A DNA stretch of 64,000 nt from assembly GCA_020055645.1 (NCBI GenBank), contig CM034548.1, positions 50,150,296 through 50,214,295 of the forward strand. Reading direction: 5' to 3'. The notes below the pieces were generated by a model. The model was not told the origin of the DNA, made no database searches, and saw only the letters and a program-made list of their open reading frames with translations. The DNA is from Tomocerus qinae (Eukaryota > Arthropoda > Collembola > Entomobryomorpha > Tomoceridae). Position 1 is the first letter of the stretch, and each line of letters opens with the position of its first letter. Below, piece by piece: positions 9,936-19,962 of the stretch. A program made the position numbers and the translations under genes.

Positions 9936-11612
9936 CTTTAATTCATCAGGAATGGATGGGAAGTCTAATCCATTGGACAGAGATAATCTGGGTGGCATCT
10001 TGGTTCGACGAACATGATTACGACAGGTTCCACATAACTGATGTTCTTCTTGTGGCACATGTAATATCAAAGCAATATCTACATCATTGCTACCCCATTT
10101 CTTGAGTAGGTCTGTTGAAACGTTGGACATCGACTCTTCATACCAAAGTCCCCCACAGCAAGAACAAATGAAAGATGGCGCACGGCGACTCTTTTCTTTG
10201 TATTGTTTCAAAAGTAAATCATAATTTGACCTCTGTAAATTTTGGTTTCTTCTGTGGATTTCATTATTAGAGTCGTAAATTAGGCGACGCCGAGTTGGAT
10301 TACTAAGAGACAACCGTTTTGCTACTTTTTCACGATCTTTTTCAGGAGTACGATATAACGGATTTTTTCTAGCAATGCTGTGAGAAGCTGTGTTTACTAA
10401 TTGTTCTTCTTGACGACGAATGGGATCTGCTCTGGCAATTTGATTAGCAGCTTTCTTTGCTGCTCTTTCTTTTTCCAATCTCTCTGGATCTTGTCTGGCC
10501 AGCTGGTGAGAGATAGTGTTTGCCACTTGTTCTTTTTGACAACGATTGGGATCTGCTCTGGCAGTTTGATGACTAGCTCTGTTTCCTGCTCTTAATTTTT
10601 CCAATCTCTCTGGATCTTGTCTGGCCCGCTGGTGAGAGATGGTGTTTGCCACTTGTTCTTCTTGACGACGATTGGGATCTGCTCTGGCAGTTTGATGACT
10701 AGCTCTGTTTCCTGCTCTTACTTTTTCTAATCTCTCTGGATCTTGTCTGGCCCGCTGGCGAGAGATGGTGTTTGCCACTTGTTCTTCTTGACGACGATTG
10801 GGATCTGCTCTGGCAGTTTGATGACTAGCTCTGTTTCCTGCTCTTACTTTTTCTAATCTCTCTGGATCTTGTCTGGCCCGCTGGCGAGAGATGGTGTTTG
10901 CCACTTGTTCTTCTGCACGGCTTTCTGCATTAGCTCTGACCTTTTGACGGTAAGCTTTGTCTGCCGCTCTTTTCTTTTCTCTTTTTTCGCTAACAACATC
11001 AGTTGTTTTCTTTTCAATTGACTCTGGATCTTGTGTGGCCAATTCGTTGTGGCTAGTATTTGCTACTTTCTGACTGGCGAATTGGTGAGAGGGAGATTCC
11101 AGCAATTGTAATTTCGCACGCTTTTCTTTCATTTTATGGTAATAAGCTCTGTTTGCCGCTCTTTTCTTTTCCCTTCTTAATTCAGCAACATCTTCTGAGC
11201 TTTCTTTTCCTGTTAAATCTTTTTGACTGGATAAATGGTGCGAGTTGGTATCAATCAATTTTTGATTACTACGTTCTTTCATTTTTTGATAATAAGCTCT
11301 GTTAGCTTCTCTTTTCTTTTCCCTTTTTACTTTTGCAGAATCGTCCGCCCATTTGTTTTCTCTTGTCTCTGAATCTTGAGTGGCACCTCCGTGGCACGAT
11401 TGGGGTGCAGTCATCATTTGCAGTCCTACTAACTCTTGGGGTAAATTCTCCATGACTAGTTCTGAATCTTGAATGGCACCTCCGTTGCACGAATCTAACC
11501 CTTGGGGTAAATTCTCCATGACTAATTCTGAATCTTGAATGGCACCTCCGTTGCACGATTGGGGTGCAGTCATCATTTGTAGTCCTACTAACCCTTGGGG
11601 TAAATTCTCCAT
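9936..11612 (-). CDS. Helitron N-terminal basic-repeat/zinc-finger protein (DUF6570-like C-terminus)
   Basis: ATG at 11612 opens a long uninterrupted frame that meets a donor AAAG/GTAGGT at 9936-9930. The first part repeats VMENLPQGL-type motifs. The middle is very basic with helices of the form REKKRAANRAYYQKMKE and RQDPERLEKVRAGNRAS, repeated many times. The end has two Cys pairs (CSCCGGLWYEESMSN and LCGTCRNHVRRTKMP) followed by NGLDFPSIPDELK, which is the DUF6570-type segment seen at this position in arthropod Helitron polyproteins. It directly precedes the Rep pieces. This is the least damaged part of the element. Function within transposition is unknown; DNA or RNA binding is an inference from the charge. 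Confidence 0.75.
10385..10930 (-). repeat. 126-bp coding tandem repeat (42 residues)
   Basis: About four units of 126 bp. The phrase CTGGCCCGCT recurs at 10621, 10747 and 10873. The period is a multiple of three and keeps the frame open. The two central units are almost identical, which suggests recent expansion or gene conversion within the Helitron N-terminal gene. Confidence 0.85.
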
Positions 11613-11660
11613 GACTAACTCTGAATCTTGAATGGCACCTCCTATGCACGATTGGGGTTT

Positions 11661-12035
11661 AGTATTCTCTGAATTGATATTTTAGAATTAATTAAGTATT
11701 TACACGTGAACAGAATCATATTATTTTATGTATCGTCAATATGTAAATATATAATATTTTATGCATCGGCAATATGTAAATATATAATTACCTTTTTTAC
11801 GTTATGAACGGTCAGCAGTAAAGGAAATTAAGTATTCTCGCTGGTTTTCGTGACGTCGTGGTTTAGGCCAGACAGATAGTTAGTATTCTCTGAATTGATA
11901 TTTTAGAATTAATTAAGTATTTACACGTGAACAGTTAATCATATTATTTTATGCATCGTCAATATGTAAATATATAATTATTTACCTTTTTTTACGTTAT
12001 GAACGGTCAGCAGTAAAGTAAATTTAGTATTCTCG
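11661..12035. repeat. Direct duplication upstream of the Helitron gene
   Basis: 11661-11845 and 11881-12035 share long identical runs (TAGTATTCTCTGAATTGATA, TAAGTATTTACACGTGAACA, GTTATGAACGGTCAGCAGTA), a 220-bp offset. The first copy also has an internal duplication of the TATGCATCG-CAATATGTAAA segment. This is the 5' flank of the Helitron and may include its promoter. Confidence 0.8.
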
Positions 12036-12109
12036 TGAAAGTCAAACGTCAATAAATAAATACAACAACAACAACAAATCCCTTTCGTCGCATGCCGCTA
12101 CTCGTCGCA

Positions 12110-12265
12110 GTGTGTCATGTGAGTATCTATTCTATCCTGCTTCTCGTTGCATTGTGTGCCTGCTTCTCGTTGCATTGTGTTGTAATGCTGGCTGACTGAA
12201 GTGTGTATTCTATTCTATTCTGCTTCTCGTTGCATTGTGTGTTGTAATGCTGGCTGACTGAAACT
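12110..12265. repeat. Short direct repeats, CTTCTCGTTGCATTGTGT
   Basis: TGCTTCTCGTTGCATTGTGT occurs three times (about 12139, 12162 and 12219), twice followed by TGTAATGCTGGCTGACTGAA. No gene is seen in 12036-12422. The end of that stretch (12265-12330) holds a GACGGAC-rich fragment of the dispersed repeat described at 25.9 kb. Confidence 0.7.
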
Positions 12266-12430
12266 GAATTTTCGACGGAGTGACGGAGGGACGGACGACC
12301 GGACAGACATGATGGGCATTTTTATAGAAATCAGAATTCTCTGATATTCAATAACGAACGAAATCGGGCGTAAAAAAGACGTACTGTTTTTGAAAGTTTA
12401 TCTGAGTATGAAATTCTCAAACATACTGGA

Positions 12431-13540
12431 CAGGGTTGTGGGTCGGGTTTTTTATGGGTTGGGGTATTTTGGGTTTTTTGGCAAAAAACCCACCCTGCTT
12501 TACTTAAAAAACCCGGGGTTTATTGGGTTTTTTACAAAACATACAATAATTTGCACTAAAGCAACTTTGTCATATTTCTATTCGAAAATGTAAACAAATG
12601 CATAATCTGGTGGAAACAAAATAATATTATAGCTTTTTTAAACTATAATACTTGCAGTAATTCTGTATAGTGAATCACGTGAATATATAGAAATCACGAT
12701 CATGATGTCTATATATTATTTGTTTTATGTATATTTTAATTGCTGTGAAGATATTGGTTTATATAATTAACTTTTACTTACGAATCCCCAATGAATGCTT
12801 TGGGGTACATAAGTGGAAACATTAATTATACTGAGTTTTAATTAATCACTTGCATATTTATTACTGTACTGCTTTAAGCTCCACATTAATGAAGGAATTT
12901 ATTAAAGTCAATGTAATCCGTAATATATAATAATGCATAGTATAAGTCTTTTACGAAAAATACTGCCTGCTAACTGTACTAACACATGTTAAAAATTAAA
13001 ATTTTATGCCTTTTGATTTTATAGACGTAAATAATGGTAGTTTTAGGATTACATGGTTGTTGTTATTGTCAGCTGTAGTTTTCCATTTTATACTATAGCA
13101 TAGGTTTGTATTTATGCCTATAATTATATAAAAAACCCTTAAACCAATAGAATTATAAAAAAGATAGAAGGGACATGCCCTATCTGCCTGTGTTATAAGC
13201 TTTTCCAACATGTACCTTACTTTATCCTTGAAGGCATTTTTTATTCATTGGTCGGTTGCAAAGTAGAGCCCCGAGACGCGGGAATACGAATATCTGCAAT
13301 GCTTAAGCACCACAAATATTCATATTCCCGCGTCTGCGGGCCCTACTTTAACCTCATGGTTAATTCTTTCAAGGATAAAACAAAGTGTCTCACAAATCAA
13401 ACGATAAAATTATGTGCTGAGTGTCTCCTCTATTCTTACTATTTACTATCTCTATTCTTAAACCCAAAAAACCCTAAAAAACTCAAAAAACCCGGGGTCG
13501 TGGGTATTTTCCTAAAAAACCCGGGTTTTTCGATACCTTG
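12431..13540. mobile_element. hAT-type non-autonomous element, copy 1 (8-bp TSD)
   Basis: The element starts CAGGGTTGTGGGT and ends TTTCGATACCTTG. ATACTGGA is present immediately outside both ends (12423-12430 and 13541-13548), the 8-bp duplication typical of hAT elements. Both ends are packed with GGGTTTTTT/AAAAAACCC subterminal repeats. Most of its length is shared with 58155-58967 (for example TTTTTTACAAAACATACAAT and CATTAATGAAGGAA). No transposase frame is present. This copy is longer than the other because of the insertion at 13146-13456. Confidence 0.88.
13146..13456. mobile_element. Foldback insertion nested in hAT copy 1 (8-bp TSD)
   Basis: CTTAAACC flanks the block at 13138-13145 and 13457-13464; the copy at 58.9 kb has an uninterrupted CCCTTAAACCC there. 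The block begins AATAGAATTA and ends ATCTCTATT. Its centre is a large imperfect inverted repeat: TTATCCTTGAA...GACGCGGGAATA on the left against TATTCCCGCGTC...TTCAAGGATAA on the right, arms about 75 bp. No coding frame. The 8-bp duplication and foldback form suggest a MITE; the family is not recognised. Confidence 0.8.
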
Positions 13541-13548
13541 ATACTGGA

Positions 13549-14010
13549 CTACCCTATTGGGGTGAAAGAGAAATTTTACATGGTTAGAACCAAGTGTTGC
13601 GCCCCCAATACTTCGTAACAATGCCATATCAGCAGAGGAAATTGAAATTGTTACTTGTAACAAAGACAAAATTGTTACTTGCACTAGGTTTCTTTAGATC
13701 AGGGGGTTTCCAATGGATGACTGGAACTGTGTCAGGAACGTCACAAGCAAGCTCATCAAGAATCATTAATCTTTTGTAGTTGTCCTAATAAGTTTCAGTC
13801 AGTGTCCGCCTCTACTAGTGTCTTTAGTGAATATATTTACGAGTTACTATTCTACATAATAATAACTATAAAATGTGAACCGTTTGTTGCTGCTTTTAAA
13901 AGGAACCTTTAGGTTTCAATAAAATATTATTTAAGTAATAAACAAAGCTTTATTTTTGTTATACATAAGTATTTATGAACTACGATGTTACATGCAATAA
14001 CACAACGTTT
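13549..14010. other. Unassigned stretch
   Basis: No reading frame with recognisable content. AATAAA-type and ATTTT runs occur around 13920-13970. It may hold the distal part of the Myb/SANT-like gene on the minus strand, but nothing can be shown. Confidence 0.3.
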
Positions 14011-14184
14011 TTAAGTAACACACAATTTCCAAATGTCATCCTTAGTTTGATCCGTTAATTTACTTGTAAATTTTCCAACTAACTCATCATAATGCGTAGT
14101 AACTCCTTCCACGAGAACCGCCTTTTCCGTATCTGTAAAGTTTAGTCTGCGTTTTATCTTTTGGCTGTTGTTATCGGCCATCAT
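14011..14184 (-). CDS. Myb/SANT-like small ORF (57 aa), probable transposon- or NAIF1-type fragment
   Basis: ATG-ATG at 14184-14179 opens 57 codons ending TAA at 14011. The product begins MMADNNSQKIKRR and continues NFTDTEKAVLVEGVTTHYDE, LVGKFTSKLTDQTKDDIWK. This pattern (basic N-terminus, F-T-x-x-E-x-x-x-L-v-E helix, then L-x-GK-F and W) resembles the Myb_DNA-bind_5 domain of NAIF1-like and PIF/Harbinger-associated proteins. It is shorter than a full domain (about 75-80 aa), lacking the last helix, so it is a 3'-truncated copy or a first exon. DNA binding is inferred only from the fold. Confidence 0.5.
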   Translation of the reverse strand: MMADNNSQKIKRRLNFTDTEKAVLVEGVTTHYDELVGKFTSKLTDQTKDDIWKLCVT

Positions 14185-14529
14185 AAAGTAAAACTGCTTT
14201 AAGTAGAATTAAAGTTACAAATAAAGTAAATCCTGACAATTTTGGAAGTGACTGATGAAGTTGAAATCGATCTATTATTTGAGTGGTATGTGGGGATCAA
14301 AAGGATGCCCAACTTACGAAATGCCTAGCAAAATTAGGGCTAAATATTATGAACCTCGTCTCACATTATGAGGGTTCCTCAAGATTTAAAATCGCTGATT
14401 GGTGTGAAACCATGGTAATCGAGGACTTGTAGCAATTTATTGAATACGAATTTTTGCTAAGCAAAATGTGGTGCTCAGCATGGCGTAACTTACGAATGAC
14501 ATAGGAAGGTTATATTGAATGCCAGCCCT

Positions 14530-14894
14530 GGACTTTAGCAAAGTCCAGGCTTGATCATAATTAAGATCTGTGATTGGGAGTGGTGAAGTAATTCATTCTT
14601 CAACAATCCCTTTAAATATTGGAGTTTCTCAGCTCCAGATAGTTTCTTATTATTGTGGACTGATGCCACAAACAGATCTTGGAGCCAGTCTTGAGATTCG
14701 CCGTTGAATTTGGGTATTTCAAGTTTCGGCAGTTTCATTTCATCACTTCCTACTGTTTTTTCTGCAACTGAAGGAGTAGAAAATGTAGCCTTCATTTCCG
14801 ATAATTTTTTAGAAAAATCTTGTAACTTCTTTTTCACTGCAACAAACTCAGGTTCCTTTGGAACTGGTACGAATAAGTAGGTAATGGTGTGCAA
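14530..14894 (-). pseudogene. BEL/Pao gag fragment (DUF1759)
   Basis: The frame has MKLPKLEIPKFNGESQDW, then LFVASVHNNKKLSGAEKLQY and LKGLLKNE, closely parallel to the gag at 2.1-2.3 kb but clearly diverged. After KNE the frame shifts: the expected ITDLNYDQAWTLLKSR can be read in another frame at 14522-14570, where a short palindrome CTGGACTTTAGCAAAGTCCAG also sits. No other part of the element is seen nearby, so this is an isolated remnant. Confidence 0.8.
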
Positions 14895-15089
14895 ACTGGT
14901 ACGAAGAAGGGCAATAAAAAGTGAAGTCTAATGCTAATAACTAAAAATGCTAAATAAGTTTGTCGAACTAATTTGTATTAGGTCTTAAAATGCTAATTAA
15001 GAGTCCTGTCTCCAAAGTAACGTGGCATGACGTCAACTATCAATTTAGCCCTTACCTTTTTTGACAAACTGGAAACTCCTCAGAGAATC

Positions 15090-15260
15090 GGCACGTATTC
15101 AGAAATTTGGTTAAGGACTAAAAATAATAACGAAAATTGGATATATTCGCGCAAATTTTTGGATACCCTGGCCTATGTTTTGGAAAAAATCTTCTCTTTC
15201 TCGGTTTTAGGAGGGCGCTGCGCCTCCCCTTACCCTACTGCATGCGTGCTTATCCGAGAC
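15090..15260. mobile_element. Short hAT-like MITE, GGCACGTA family, diverged copy
   Basis: Begins GGCACGTATTCAGAAATTTG and ends with TAGGAGGGCGCTGCGCCTCC and CTACTGCATGCGTGCTTA, the same plan as the well-bounded copy at 30537-30727. The middle (TTCGCGCAAATTTTT...TTCTCTTTCTCGG) is also shared. A GC-rich GGGGG/CACCGGGC block at 15585-15655 may be part of another relative. The remainder of 14895-16190 has no recognisable gene. Confidence 0.6.
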
Positions 15261-16189
15261 ACTGCTCGTAGAATGACAAAATTAATTGGTCTCTAAAATC
15301 ACAGAAAAACCTGATTGAGGACTGGTATTTTGCGTTTATTCATATAATATTCTGCTCCGACTTATTAAGATATTAAGGTTTCAATTTTAAATTCGCAATA
15401 TCGCGAAATTAGTAAATCAGATACTTCCCCATCACTTGTATTTGACCTTTATTTATTGAATTCCCCCTTATTTTGAAAAACCCTGAACCTTACACTTACG
15501 ATCATTACAAAATGTCCCCTTTTGCTAATCATTTCCACTCAATCACCAATAATCAATTTATGTAATTTCTCTTATTTCGGCAGGGCCGGAGAATTGGGGG
15601 GGGGGCGACCGGGGCGATGGCACCGGGCATCAGGCTGTGGGGGGGGGGCAGCAAAAAGAACGAAAAATTATTTTTGCCAAGCTAACAAGATATTAATTAG
15701 TATCCCAAAGTAACTGTAATAGATAATTATTTCTCGAAAACAATACAGAGACAGAGACCACTAATTGGTTTATTTCCATTGTGTTACTAATCACGCCATC
15801 CGATTTTTTAAATGATGGACATTATTTGATTGAAGCTACAGCTTAAAACTTTAACTTCACAGAAACAGCGAAATTATTTAATATGCATTATGCATTGCTA
15901 TATTGCCCTGCTCCGTAAATACAGCTCTCCTCAATCCTAAAATCGATATTGACCAATAATTAACACATCATAGTGCATCATAAATTTTCTAGTGCATGGG
16001 GCAATTATACACCCATTTCCAATAACTAATATTGAAAAAGAAATAGAAAATACAAATTATTTATGCTTGCATGGAAAAATTCTTTAAAGTTTGGACATAA
16101 TTTCAAAAAATTAAGGTTTTAGTGATCTAGCTTATTATAATTCTCCAACTAGCAACAAAATTTGTGATTTTACTTTTTTCCTAAACCGT

Positions 16190-16312
16190 CTCAACTCTAA
16201 CTGTCTCACTCCAAACCGTCGCAAACCAAACATTCTAAATCCAAACTGTCCCACTCCAAACCGTCTCAACTCAAACATTCCCAATCCAAACTAGTTATCT
16301 TCGAAATGAAGG
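16190..16312. repeat. 15-bp minisatellite, left part (CCAAACCGTCTCAAC)
   Basis: Diverged units of 15 bp with core CAAACCGTCTCA. The same unit in the same orientation resumes at 18990, beyond the Penelope-like element. Confidence 0.75.
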
Positions 16313-16866
16313 TTAAATTAATTATGCAAATTAATTGTCCACTGTAACTGCGAGCAAAATAATCCGATCTAAAAGTTTTTCATTTTATTCAGCAATCTAG
16401 ATTTCGTTTATCTTCTTCAGGCTGAAATTGAATTAAAAGGGAAAAGTTTACATTTAATCTTATAATCGACATATAGATTTTAAAGATGTGACAAAATGTA
16501 TGTTTAAAACATTTAAATATCCGGATCTATAATTTTAATTACAATTAGTCAATAAGTATATATGATCCATTGGTGGAAATCAAACCCAAATCAGAGATAG
16601 ATAGAAAGTAGTTACCGTCATAAATGAAAGTGAGAATTCTTTTAGTCTGTCCAAATTAGTATCTAATTATTAAACAATTTCGGGAAAAATTAATTTTATT
16701 TATAATAATTGAAATTTCCAATTAGTCAAAAAAACGAATAAGCTGGCTGTCTTGTCAATGAGTCAGCATAATATGACATTTTGAAAACAGGCGCTAAAAG
16801 TAGGATCACTTTTCACTTCTTCAATAGAAGATAAACAGCTTATATATTCACAGTATACATAATGTT

Positions 16867-17451
16867 TTACCACTTTGTATAGTTTAACAAGTTATTAATT
16901 TTGCAGTAGGCAATTTTTATTTTCATGTCCTTAGCTATACATTCATAATCGTTATCCACACACTTTTTCAATTCTTCTTCTATTAGAGATATTTTAATTA
17001 TTTTACCGAACGACAGAATACAATTATAGAAAGGAAATATTAAGTAAGAAGTATCATTATTTACATTATGCAATATATTAGTAGAATAGTCAATTAAATT
17101 AGTATTAATATTGTGTTTTTTAAGGATATCAGGGTTATTAATACTTAGATTACGGATTAATAGCTCACTTTTAGGGATTAATAAGTTTAATCTTTCTACT
17201 GTAAGTAATTTATTTATGGCTTTAATTAAAATATTTTTAGGGTAGCATCTATTTTCAAATTTTTCGAATAATATTGTCAATTCCCTAATTCTATCTTCTC
17301 GCAAAGAACAAGATTTTATTATTCTTAGTCCTTGCGAGTAAGGTAAAGATTCTTTTAGATGCTTAGGTGTATTCGAGTAATAATGCAAAAAAAGATGCTT
17401 TGACATTGGCTTTTTATATAGTTTAGTCATAATAATATTATTTTTTGTCAA
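16867..17451 (-). pseudogene. PLE reverse transcriptase, thumb and C-terminal part
   Basis: The frame reads KLYKKPMSKHLFLHYYSN, PKHLKESLPYSQGLRIIKSC and REDRIRELTILFEKFENRCY, standard in the region after the PLE RT palm. It ends KINNLLNYTKW, where other PLEs continue to a linker and GIY-YIG. It overlaps the palm frame by four bases, in a shifted frame. Confidence 0.85.
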
Positions 17452-18395
17452 AAAATCTCTAAATCTAAAAATGGTAAAGATTTTTCGGAATAATTGTAGG
17501 TAAATTTTAAATAGGAATGTTTACATAAATTTTTTAACCATATCTTGAGATCAACAATATTGGTGCTATTGACAATTAAAAATATGTCATCCAGGAATCT
17601 AGTACGAAAAGTAATTTCATCTTTATCCTTAAACATCTCTTTCAATTCTTCATAAACACCAATATTAGCTATACTACAAGATGCACTACCTCCTATTTGA
17701 ATCCCACGATGTTGGATAAAATATTCGTTTTCATATCGTACATAATTAAAATCCAGACTTAAATCTAATATAATTTTAAATTCATTTAATGTTAAATTAA
17801 ATGGTAGGGATATATTATTTTTATACTTTACAAAATTTTCACAACAGAATCGTTTACAATTTCCTACTTTTAGATTTGTGTACAAAGATTCTATGTCGAT
17901 TGTAACTAATGTGTATTTATAAGTAGGATTTAATTTTAAATTGTTTAATAATATTAACAAATGAGTCGAATCTAGCAATAAGTCTGGAATAAATAGCATG
18001 ATAGGTTGCAATATATTATAAGCTATTTGACTTATTGGTTTATTGAATGTTTTGATTGTACTCAAAATTGGTCGACCTGGGGGGAATTTTTCATAATTTT
18101 TATGAATTTTTGGTAAATTGGAAAATAGTGCTGGTTGTGGATGTAAAGGTATTAAGTTAAACAAATTAACATCTTTTGGCAGTACTTTATCTAAACACCT
18201 TACTTTATCCTTAAAATTTAGAAAAGCAAAATCAAAATGCGACTTTGTCGTAGGAAAGTAAGTTTGAGTATCTAAAAGTTGTTTCATTACTTCAGTATCA
18301 TAGTCTGATTTATTCATCCAACAAATTCCTGCATTTTTATCTGCCTGTGTGATAACAATTTTATTTACTTTACAGTAATTTTTTAATTGAGTCAA
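17448..18395 (-). CDS. PLE reverse transcriptase, fingers and palm
   Basis: 315 residues. Visible motifs: ITQADKNAGICWMNKSDYD; LPKIHKNYEKFPPGRPILS (the P-K-x-H-K and R-P-I-x-S motif); LVTIDIESLYTNLKVG with the first catalytic Asp; HRGIQIGGSASCSIANI, in the place of the usual G-T-x-M-G-x-x-x-A-P-x-x-A-N; and RFLDDIFLI with the catalytic Asp pair; then YSEKSLPFLDLEIF. The palm is complete. It stops at TGA (17450-17448), where a T run one base short shifts the frame relative to the thumb piece. Confidence 0.88.
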   Translation of the reverse strand: MTQLKNYCKVNKIVITQADKNAGICWMNKSDYDTEVMKQLLDTQTYFPTTKSHFDFAFLNFKDKVRCLDKVLPKDVNLFNLIPLHPQPALFSNLPKIHKNYEKFPPGRPILSTIKTFNKPISQIAYNILQPIMLFIPDLLLDSTHLLILLNNLKLNPTYKYTLVTIDIESLYTNLKVGNCKRFCCENFVKYKNNISLPFNLTLNEFKIILDLSLDFNYVRYENEYFIQHRGIQIGGSASCSIANIGVYEELKEMFKDKDEITFRTRFLDDIFLIVNSTNIVDLKIWLKNLCKHSYLKFTYNYSEKSLPFLDLEIF

Positions 18396-18606
18396 TAATT
18401 TTATATTAAATAATGATTTATAAAATGTATATTTTTTAACTTTCTCAACAATATCTCGTGCTGTATTCTTATTTATAAAAATTTTTTGTTCGTCCGAACA
18501 ATGAAGTAAGGACTTTGGTTCTAACTTCTGATTCTGTTTTTTATTTTAGACGAAATAATTCTAAAATTTGAATGCTCTCTAATATCAGGGTGAATTTTAA
18601 AATAAG

Positions 18607-18846
18607 CTATCCACGATATTTTCGGATTGACTCATTGACTGCATCTTCTATTCTATTGAATTTAGGAAATTTTGAAACACAGAAACCTAAACCTAATGCT
18701 AGTATTTTTTTGAACTTCAAAGGAATTGGATTCTGTGTTAAATTGTGAACGACATCTGGGGTTAATTTTAAATTACAAAATATTTTATATAACTTACTTG
18801 TTTGGTTTTTACTAATAGGTATTCTTTCGTTGAAAAAATGGCTCAT
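18607..18846 (-). pseudogene. PLE N-terminal fragment
   Basis: 79 residues including PIPLKFKKILALGLGFCVSK, the N-terminal L-x-L-G-x-x-F-C element common in PLE polyproteins. The tract 18396-18606 is needed to join it to the palm and holds stops in every minus frame, so it is broken. Confidence 0.65.
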
Positions 18847-18989
18847 GTTGTAAAAATGACGATTTTTTTTCTTCTTCTCGACTTTGTATTTCCACCAATG
18901 GCATCATCCTATTTAATTCTGTTGAGTAGATCACTGATCGATTGTGGTTGTACATTTTCTTTGATTTGGGAATTTTGTTTTTTTGCATG

Positions 18990-19380
18990 CATGTCTCAAT
19001 CCAAATCGTCACAGCCTAAACCTTATGAATCCAAACCGTCTCTAACTCAACTGTCTCAACCCAAACCGTCTCAATCCAAATATTCTCAATCCAAACCCTA
19101 AGTCTTTATTCAAAACTTCGCGATTCAAACCGTCTCATCGCAAACCTTCTGACTCCAAACAGTCCCATCTAAACCGGCTCAGCCCAAACTTTCGCAATCC
19201 AAACCGTCTCAAAACAACTAATCTCACCCCAAACCGTCTCAACCCAACCAGTAACTCCCCAAACCGTCTCTACCCAGCTAATATCTACCCAAACCGTCTC
19301 AGCCCAACCAGCATCTCCCCAAACTGTCTCAACCCAACGAGTATCTACCCAAACCGTGTCAATCTAACAGCCTTATCTTA
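18990..19380. repeat. 15-bp minisatellite, right part (CCAAACCGTCTCAAC)
   Basis: Around 25 diverged units of about 15 bp (CCAAACCGTCTCAAT, CTCAACTGTCTCAAC, CCAAATATTCTCAAT); beyond 19200 units become longer and less regular. Same orientation as the left part at 16190-16312. Confidence 0.8.
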
Positions 19381-19589
19381 ATCGTCTCAAACTTATAGTG
19401 TCAGTTTTAAATTTGGCATTTTATTACTATTTTATTTTAGTATAATACATTGTGTCACAAAAATATTTTTGCCCGTTCTACAATTTCTGGAATGACATTA
19501 AAGTTAGTAAAAGGAGGCATCAAAATTGAAATCAAAATGGAGCAAGGGCACTATTGAAACCTCACCGGCCCTGTTCGGTGTTTGAGAGT

Positions 19590-19735
19590 AAATGGGCATG
19601 CGCATTTTGCTTTTAAGGAACCTGCATATATTACGTGTGCAGTTGTTGGGGGAGGAGTTTCGCAAAAGTGTTACAGTCAGCACTTGCATTACACATTGGG
19701 GAAGGGGTGTTACGTTCTCTAGGATCTCCTACCAC
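19590..19735 (-). mobile_element. MITE with ACCTGCATATATTACGT ends, copy 1
   Basis: Contains GGAACCTGCATATATTACGT near one side and a diverged GGTAGGAGA-CCTAG-GAACGTAA at the other. Two further copies lie at 54627-54800 and 56885-57050 in the other orientation. No coding content. Confidence 0.6.
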
Positions 19736-19962
19736 ACATAAATAGAGACATAGATAGACTGGTAAATTTATCTCTTCTGTGTTTATAATATAGAGAGATT
19801 TGGTCAACTTACCCTACCGAAACAAGAACCCACGACGTAGCGTTTCAGATGTAGAAAAATCTTCTGGACAATAAAATATTTCCAAAGATACCGCTTCTCC
19901 AAAGTTTTAGTTGCCAAGGAAATATCTTGACCACATCTGACAGTTCACCGGTGACCAAAGAG

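Larger units (their letters stand above)
3491..11650 (-). mobile_element. Helitron (Helentron-like), degenerate, with nested insertions
   Basis: Minus-strand pieces occur in Helitron order: an N-terminal basic repeat and zinc-finger protein, a Helitron_like_N/Rep (HUH) region, a PIF1-type helicase, then an endonuclease-like tail. That last domain is what separates Helentron/Proto-Helentron elements from plain Helitrons. The frame is broken by several stops and frameshifts and by a 1.19-kb insertion. Plausible introns with GT-AG ends (for example 5589-5857, 7212-7500 and one starting at 9935) remain visible. The terminal TC/CTRR-type ends were not identified, and the 3' end is interrupted by the BEL/Pao insertion. 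Confidence 0.9.
16867..18846 (-). mobile_element. Penelope-like element, decayed, no GIY-YIG domain seen
   Basis: Three minus-strand reading frames together make a Penelope-type reverse transcriptase. N-terminal piece (18846-18607) with LALGLGFCVSKFPKFNR; core RT (18395-17448); thumb/C-terminal piece (17451-16867) with KLYKKPMSKHLFLHYYSN. These belong to the PLE plan, in which a GIY-YIG endonuclease normally follows (or precedes). None is found downstream of the stop at 16867, and 16313-16866 holds no recognisable coding sequence. The element therefore is either endonuclease-less (as Athena/Coprina PLEs are) or truncated. It sits between two halves of a 15-bp minisatellite. Confidence 0.88.

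Noticed and set aside
18990..19380. CCAAACCGTCTC array as telomeric repeat next to an endonuclease-less PLE
   Set aside because: The unit is 15 bp and not TTAGG-like, and the array lies on both sides of the element inside a long contig.
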